Shown: positions 39,323 to 43,168 of the stretch, in pieces
How the letters are laid out: each line of letters begins with the position of its first letter
Numbering within the stretch: position 1 is the first letter of the stretch
Source: an uncultured Clostridia bacterium
Lineage (GTDB): Bacteria > Bacillota > Clostridia > Lachnospirales > Anaerotignaceae
Assembly: GCA_937919015.1 (NCBI GenBank)
Contig: CALFPN010000090.1
Span: 1 to 43,168 of the forward strand
Length of the DNA stretch: 43,168 nucleotides
Direction: 5' to 3'
Made by a program: the position numbers and the translations under genes
Notes under the pieces: generated by a model
What the model was told of the DNA's origin: nothing
Databases searched by the model: none
Seen by the model: only the letters and a program-made list of their open reading frames with translations

Positions 39323-39982
39323 ATGAAGTTGACAGACAAATTGTATGAAGCCGCAAAGCCCATTTGGGACGGCTACCTGACCCAGCCCTTTGTAAAGGAA
39401 CTGGGGGAAGGAACCCTCGGCATGGAACGGTTCCGTTTCTATATGATTCAGGATTACCGTTATCTGCTGCAGTATGCCAAGGTATTCGCACTGGGTATCG
39501 TAAAAGCAGATGAGGAAGAACTGCAGCGGTTATTTGCAGGCATGGTGCATGATACCCTGGATGGGGAAATGAACGTCCATAAGGCCTATATGGCCAGATT
39601 GGGCATCACCGAAGAAGAGGTTGCCAATACAAAAACCTCCCTGCCCAACCAGTCCTATACTTCCTATATGCTGGATGAAGCCTATAAAGGTGGCGTGCTG
39701 GAAATTCTGGTGGCAGTGCTTTCCTGTGCATGGAGCTATCAGATGATCGGGGAGCATCATAAGACCATCCCCGGTGCTTTGGAGCATCCCATGTACGGCG
39801 AATGGGTGAATGGCTATTCCTGTCAGGCCTATTGTGACAGTACCCAGCTGATCATCGACCTTGTTAACAAATACGGCGAAGGCATCGATGAAAAACGAGA
39901 AGAACATCTGAAAGAAATTTTTGTCAATTGTAGCCGCTACGAAGCCCAATTCTGGGATATGGCCTACGAGCTGAAATACTAG
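39323..39982 (+). CDS. tenA: Aminopyrimidine aminohydrolase / thiaminase II (TenA)
   Basis: TenA hydrolyses 4-amino-5-aminomethyl-2-methylpyrimidine, a thiamine breakdown product, to the reusable hydroxymethyl pyrimidine. The 219-residue protein has Asp44 in YMIQDYRYL and catalytic Cys135 in LSCAWSYQMIG at exactly the positions known for Bacillus subtilis TenA, and a C-terminal Glu in RYEAQFWDMA. The ATG at 39323 follows AAAGGATG; the open frame upstream crosses the riboswitch. It is the first gene after the TPP riboswitch and is followed by a three-gene ABC transporter for thiamine precursors. Confidence 0.96.
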   Translation: MKLTDKLYEAAKPIWDGYLTQPFVKELGEGTLGMERFRFYMIQDYRYLLQYAKVFALGIVKADEEELQRLFAGMVHDTLDGEMNVHKAYMARLGITEEEVANTKTSLPNQSYTSYMLDEAYKGGVLEILVAVLSCAWSYQMIGEHHKTIPGALEHPMYGEWVNGYSCQAYCDSTQLIIDLVNKYGEGIDEKREEHLKEIFVNCSRYEAQFWDMAYELKY

Positions 39983-39991
39983 AGTATAAAG

Positions 39992-40026
39992 GTCATGGTT
40001 TTCATGCTTGCATGGAAAAGTATGAC
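39992..40026 (+). other. Intra-operon hairpin between tenA and the ABC ATPase
   Basis: GTCAT/ATGAC closes an imperfect stem GGTTTTCATG/CATGGAAAAG with a CTTG loop. It may be a processing or stabilising structure; only a short T-rich stretch follows. Confidence 0.4.
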
Positions 40027-40068
40027 TTTGAGACTCTGTATTGTTATTTTTATTAAGGAGAAACTATT

Positions 40069-40821
40069 ATGTTGGAATTTAAGAATGTGACATTCCAATA
40101 CGACGGGGACGAAGCCCCTATGATGACGAATCTGTCCTTTTCCGTGGAGGAAGGGGATTTTGTTTCCATCATCGGTGCCTCCGGCTGTGGGAAAAGCACC
40201 ATTTTCCGCCTCATAAACGGGCTGGAAAAACTGCAGCAGGGAGAGATCACCGTGGACGGCAAGCCCATCTCGGGACTGAAGCAGTATAGTGCCTTCATGC
40301 CCCAGAAAGACCTGCTGTTCCCATGGAGAACCATTGAGCAGAATATCTGCCTGCCCATGGAGCTGGCAGGGGTGGAAAAAAAGGAGCAGGAAAAAAGATG
40401 CAAAGAGGTTCTGGAACAGGTGGGGCTTCTGGATTATATGAAAAAATACCCCAAAGACCTTTCCGGCGGCATGAAACAGCGGGTATCCTTTGCCAGAACC
40501 CTGCTTTCCGGTGCGGATATGCTCCTTCTGGACGAGCCTTTTTCTGCACTGGATTTCCTGACAAGGGTGGATATGCAGGAATGGCTCCTGAAACAGAGAG
40601 AACATTACAATCAAACCATTCTGTTCATCACCCATGATGTGGAGGAAGCCATCTTCCTTTCCAAAAAGATCTTTGTCATTCAGGACAGACCCTTTTCCTC
40701 CATGGAAATGGTGGAAGTGCCTCTGCCGGAGAAAAGAGACCGCAGCGACCTGAAACGTCCCGAGATCGTGGAACTGAAGGAACAGCTCATTGGTAAACTG
40801 AGAAGGAGCGTGAACGTATGA
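40069..40821 (+). CDS. thiZ: Thiamine-precursor ABC transporter ATP-binding protein
   Basis: This 250-residue ABC ATPase sits at the inner face of the membrane and energises the importer with the next two genes. Walker A is GASGCGKST at residues 36-44, the signature is LSGGMKQRVSFARTLL, and Walker B is MLLLDEPFSALD. It belongs to the nitrate/sulfonate/taurine-type ATPases that include ThiZ. AAGGAG lies 9 bases before the ATG. The stop overlaps the permease start as ATGA. Its place behind a TPP riboswitch and tenA indicates transport of a thiamine pyrimidine precursor; the symbol rests on that context. Confidence 0.88.
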   Translation: MLEFKNVTFQYDGDEAPMMTNLSFSVEEGDFVSIIGASGCGKSTIFRLINGLEKLQQGEITVDGKPISGLKQYSAFMPQKDLLFPWRTIEQNICLPMELAGVEKKEQEKRCKEVLEQVGLLDYMKKYPKDLSGGMKQRVSFARTLLSGADMLLLDEPFSALDFLTRVDMQEWLLKQREHYNQTILFITHDVEEAIFLSKKIFVIQDRPFSSMEMVEVPLPEKRDRSDLKRPEIVELKEQLIGKLRRSVNV

Positions 40822-41558
40822 AAAATATTTCTTCTCTGATTCTGGTATTCATCCTTCTGATGGTCTGGCAGGGGGCTGCCATGGGCATCGATGCGGCATA
40901 TATCCTGCCTTCTCCCGTTGAAATTCTGGTGAGACTGTGGGAATTACGGGAACCTTTATTTATGGAGCATCTGCCTGCCACCATGGGCGTGACTGCTCTG
41001 GGTCTGCTGATTTCTGTTGTACTGGGGCTGATCCTTGCCATTTCCATGGACTGGAACCCCAGACTGGAAAAAGCTCTGTATCCCGTGATCGTAGCATCCC
41101 AGACCATTCCTACCACAGCCATTGCGCCACTGTTTATCCTGTGGTTTGGCTATAGCATCTGGAGCAAGGTGCTGGTAACAGTGCTCATTACCTTTTTCCC
41201 CATCACCATCACGGTGTATGACGGATTACAGTCCGCCAAGGTGGAAATGGCTGAGCTGCTGCTGACCTACGGCGCCACCAAACGAGACATCTTTTTCAAA
41301 ATCAAAGTTCCCTGTACGCTGCCGTACTTTTTCTCCGCCATCAAAATGGCCATCCCCATGAGCATCATCGGCGCCGCCATCGGCGAATGGTTGGGCGCTC
41401 AGGCAGGCTTGGGATATTTCTCCCGCCGCATGATGACACAATTGGACGGCGCAGGGGTCTTTGCGCCCATCGTTCTGCTGTCCGCCGTTGCGATGCTGGC
41501 TGTGGCGCTTGTGGCTTTGCTGGAGAAAAGAGTGGTTCGCTGGCGGGGAGAATTCTAA
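40818..41558 (+). CDS. thiX: Thiamine-precursor ABC transporter permease
   Basis: This 246-residue membrane permease of the BPD transporter family has about six hydrophobic segments and the coupling motif EMAELLLTYGATKRDIFFKIKVPCTLPYF. The start overlaps the ATPase stop by four bases, so the two are translationally coupled; GAAGGAG is upstream. Base use becomes more GC-rich in the last third (from about 41250). It is followed 14 bases later by the binding protein gene. Confidence 0.88.
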   Translation: MKNISSLILVFILLMVWQGAAMGIDAAYILPSPVEILVRLWELREPLFMEHLPATMGVTALGLLISVVLGLILAISMDWNPRLEKALYPVIVASQTIPTTAIAPLFILWFGYSIWSKVLVTVLITFFPITITVYDGLQSAKVEMAELLLTYGATKRDIFFKIKVPCTLPYFFSAIKMAIPMSIIGAAIGEWLGAQAGLGYFSRRMMTQLDGAGVFAPIVLLSAVAMLAVALVALLEKRVVRWRGEF

Positions 41559-41572
41559 GAGAGGTTATTACC

Positions 41573-42568
41573 ATGAAACGTATTTTATCTTTCATACTTA
41601 TCTGCGCCCTGCTACTTTGCGGCTGTGGTGCAGGCAAAAACGATGCAGGCACCGGGGAACCGAAAGAACTGGACGTGGTTCTGGATTGGTATCCCAATGC
41701 ACTGCATGCCTTTCTGTATGTTGCCATTGAGAAAGGCTACTATGAAGAAGAAGGACTGAAGGTAAATATCCAGTTCCCCTCCAATTCTAACGACGCTATT
41801 TCTCTTGTAGCTGCCGGACAGGCAGACATCGGCCTGTACTATCAGCAGGACGTGATTCAGGCCCGCACACAGCAGAACGTGCCGGTGAAGTCCATCGGTG
41901 CCGTGGTGCAGGGCCCGCTGAACATTGTGCTGTCTCTGGAGGAAAAGAATATTACCACCGCAGAGGATCTGGTTGGCAAGACCATCGGCTATGCCGGCAC
42001 GGAGCTGTCTGAAGCCCTGATTCGCAGCATCATGAATTACGTCGGCGCGGATTACAGTGATGTGACCATGATCGACGTTGGCTTTGACCTGATGAGTTCC
42101 ATGACCACCGGAAATGTGGATGCCACCATCGGCTGCCTTGTAAATCATGAGGTCCCCCAGATGGAGGAAGAGGGGTTCTCCGTGAACTGGTTCGATCTGG
42201 ACGAATACGGCGTACCTACCTATTATGAAGGTGTGTTCCTGGCTAATGACGATGCTATCGAAAGTGATAGCGAGACTCTGAAAGCTTTCCTGCGGGCATC
42301 CGCCAAGGGTTTTGCAGATATGAAGGCTGACCCCGAGGCCGCATTGAAAATTCTGCTGAACCATCAGAATGAAGAAAACTTCCCCCTGTCCGAAACAGTG
42401 GAGCGCAAGAGCATGGAAGTCCTGCTCCCCATGATGGAAACAGCAGACGCTGCCTTCTTGTCCCAGTCCGATGCATGCTGGCAGGAGAATATCGACTGGA
42501 TGCTGGAGCAGGGACTGATTAGCGAGACCGTTGCACTGGATGAAGTTCGGGTCAGCCTGGACTTCTAA
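41573..42568 (+). CDS. thiY: Thiamine-precursor ABC transporter binding lipoprotein, NMT1/THI5-like
   Basis: This 331-residue extracellular binding protein has a lipoprotein signal with lipobox LCGC and the lipidated Cys at residue 18. The mature domain starts VVLDWYPNALHAFLYVAIEKGY, the typical NMT1/ThiY motif, followed by AAGQADIGLYYQQD and GKTIGYAGTELSEALI. The family binds formylaminopyrimidine or related HMP precursors, matching TenA upstream. GAGAGG precedes the ATG at 41573. It is the last gene before the mobile element edge, and its base use looks more GC-rich than genes at the left. Confidence 0.9.
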   Translation: MKRILSFILICALLLCGCGAGKNDAGTGEPKELDVVLDWYPNALHAFLYVAIEKGYYEEEGLKVNIQFPSNSNDAISLVAAGQADIGLYYQQDVIQARTQQNVPVKSIGAVVQGPLNIVLSLEEKNITTAEDLVGKTIGYAGTELSEALIRSIMNYVGADYSDVTMIDVGFDLMSSMTTGNVDATIGCLVNHEVPQMEEEGFSVNWFDLDEYGVPTYYEGVFLANDDAIESDSETLKAFLRASAKGFADMKADPEAALKILLNHQNEENFPLSETVERKSMEVLLPMMETADAAFLSQSDACWQENIDWMLEQGLISETVALDEVRVSLDF

Positions 42569-42654
42569 GAGATTTGCTAAAACATCAACGGCCGTTTTCT
42601 TTGGTTATGGCGGTGTAATCTTTACCACAATGGTTGCATAACAGACTATGCTTT

Positions 42655-42690
42655 GAGGCAGGCTCCGATGATGGGACCTGCCTCTTTGCA
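42655..42690 (+). terminator. Terminator between thiY and the integrase
   Basis: GAGGCAGG...TCC pairs with GGA.CCTGCCTC around GATGAT, followed by TTT. It probably ends the thi operon; the integrase gene is convergent. Confidence 0.65.
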
Positions 42691-42695
42691 TAAGA

Positions 42696-43168
42696 TCAAG
42701 CTGCTTTTTTCAGCTGTCTCCGTTCAGCTGCAATCTCCGCTTTCATCTCCTGAATCAGAACCTTTAGCTTCTCCTCGCACTCCTCACGGGTGTGGGCGTA
42801 GACGTTGCCGTGACGCTTCTTGCCGTCCGGCCCTCTGGGGGAGTATTTTCCCTCCCAGAGATGTTCTCCGATTTGACTGAGACAGCCGGTGCCGGGTTTT
42901 CTCCGCTGGCCCTTGGTAGCCACGAAGTCTGTTTCGGTTTTCTCCGGTGTTGCTTTCTTTTCCGGCATCTCGACCCGCTCCTGCTTTGCGATTCCACGGT
43001 CGATATTCACTGCCGCGGTCGCTCTCATATCATCGGTGATGTGAGCGTAGATATTCAGCGTCGTCGCCACGGAGTTGTGGCCAATGACCGTGGAGAGGGT
43101 TTTTACATCCATGCCGTACTCCAGAGCCGTGGTTGCAAAGGTATGCCGCAGATCGTGGAAGCGAACCT
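42696..43168 (-). CDS. Tyrosine recombinase/integrase, C-terminal part, start outside window
   Basis: The frame is open to the window edge and shows about 157 residues of the C-terminus. The catalytic-domain end has the RFHDLRHTFAT box, VIGHNSVATT and the nucleophile tyrosine in NIYAHITDDM, as in integrases of integrative conjugative elements and Tn916-like transposons. After it is an unusual extension of about 110 residues: a charged linker (KQERVEMPEKKATPEKTE), then GTGCLSQIGEHLWEGKYSPR and GKKRHGNVYAHTREECEEKL, which resemble the AP2-like arm-binding domain normally found at the N-terminus of such integrases. The gene is convergent with the thi operon, and the rest of the element should extend rightward. 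Confidence 0.9.
   Translation of the reverse strand, partial: VRFHDLRHTFATTALEYGMDVKTLSTVIGHNSVATTLNIYAHITDDMRATAAVNIDRGIAKQERVEMPEKKATPEKTETDFVATKGQRRKPGTGCLSQIGEHLWEGKYSPRGPDGKKRHGNVYAHTREECEEKLKVLIQEMKAEIAAERRQLKKAA

Overview
The window looks like chromosome of an anaerobic, endospore-forming Clostridia member, probably Lachnospirales and possibly Anaerotignum-like; the genus is a guess. The signs are pyruvate:ferredoxin oxidoreductase, the spore maturation pair spmA/spmB, an AbrB regulator, the large Firmicutes-type SRP RNA in the order tadA-SRP RNA-dnaX-ybaB-recR, strong AGGAGG ribosome-binding sites and many intrinsic terminators. Most of it is ordinary backbone. The right edge enters a mobile element, marked by a tyrosine integrase that runs off the window.

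Layout. 1-3231: C-terminal nine tenths of PFOR. 3598-4251: small lipoprotein. 4299-6536 (minus): proC followed by an unrecognised secreted, C-terminally anchored protein. 6820-9503: tex and two tiny membrane proteins. 9703-14058: a 1451-residue secreted metallophosphoesterase with LamG-like domains and a C-terminal copper-amine-oxidase-type stalk domain. 14240-19668: phosphonate block (phnX, iron alcohol dehydrogenase, phnD, phnC and two phnE-type permeases). 19754-20576: FMN riboswitch and ribU. 20775-22669: ddl and murI. 22974-23663: thioredoxin and a small membrane protein. 23933-27574: LctP-type permease, L-2-hydroxyacid dehydrogenase of the hydroxyisocaproate type and branched-chain aminotransferase. 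27652-29679 (minus): MoxR ATPase and VWA protein. 29800-31364: abrB divergent from spmAB. 31441-36578: lipoprotein, tadA, SRP RNA, dnaX, ybaB, recR. 36635-38836 (minus): two ThrE DUF1212-type proteins and one DUF3815-type partner. 39132-42568: TPP riboswitch, tenA and a thiamine-precursor ABC transporter. 42696-43168 (minus): integrase.

How genes work together. The phn block would import a phosphonate and cleave phosphonoacetaldehyde; no phnW transaminase is present, so the dehydrogenase may supply or remove the aldehyde. The permease-dehydrogenase-aminotransferase trio fits conversion of branched-chain amino acids to 2-hydroxy acids. The TPP-controlled operon fits salvage of thiamine pyrimidine.

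Most unusual non-coding signals: a modular hairpin cassette in front of both tex and dnaX, sharing a 29-base identical core between flanking hairpins whose stems differ but still pair; a consensus promoter inside the end of tadA about 180 bases before the SRP RNA; 26-base tandem repeats in the lctP leader; and candidate Spo0A boxes near a lipoprotein gene and abrB. No clearly undescribed multi-gene system was found; the hairpin cassettes and the phosphonate and hydroxyacid clusters are the best leads.
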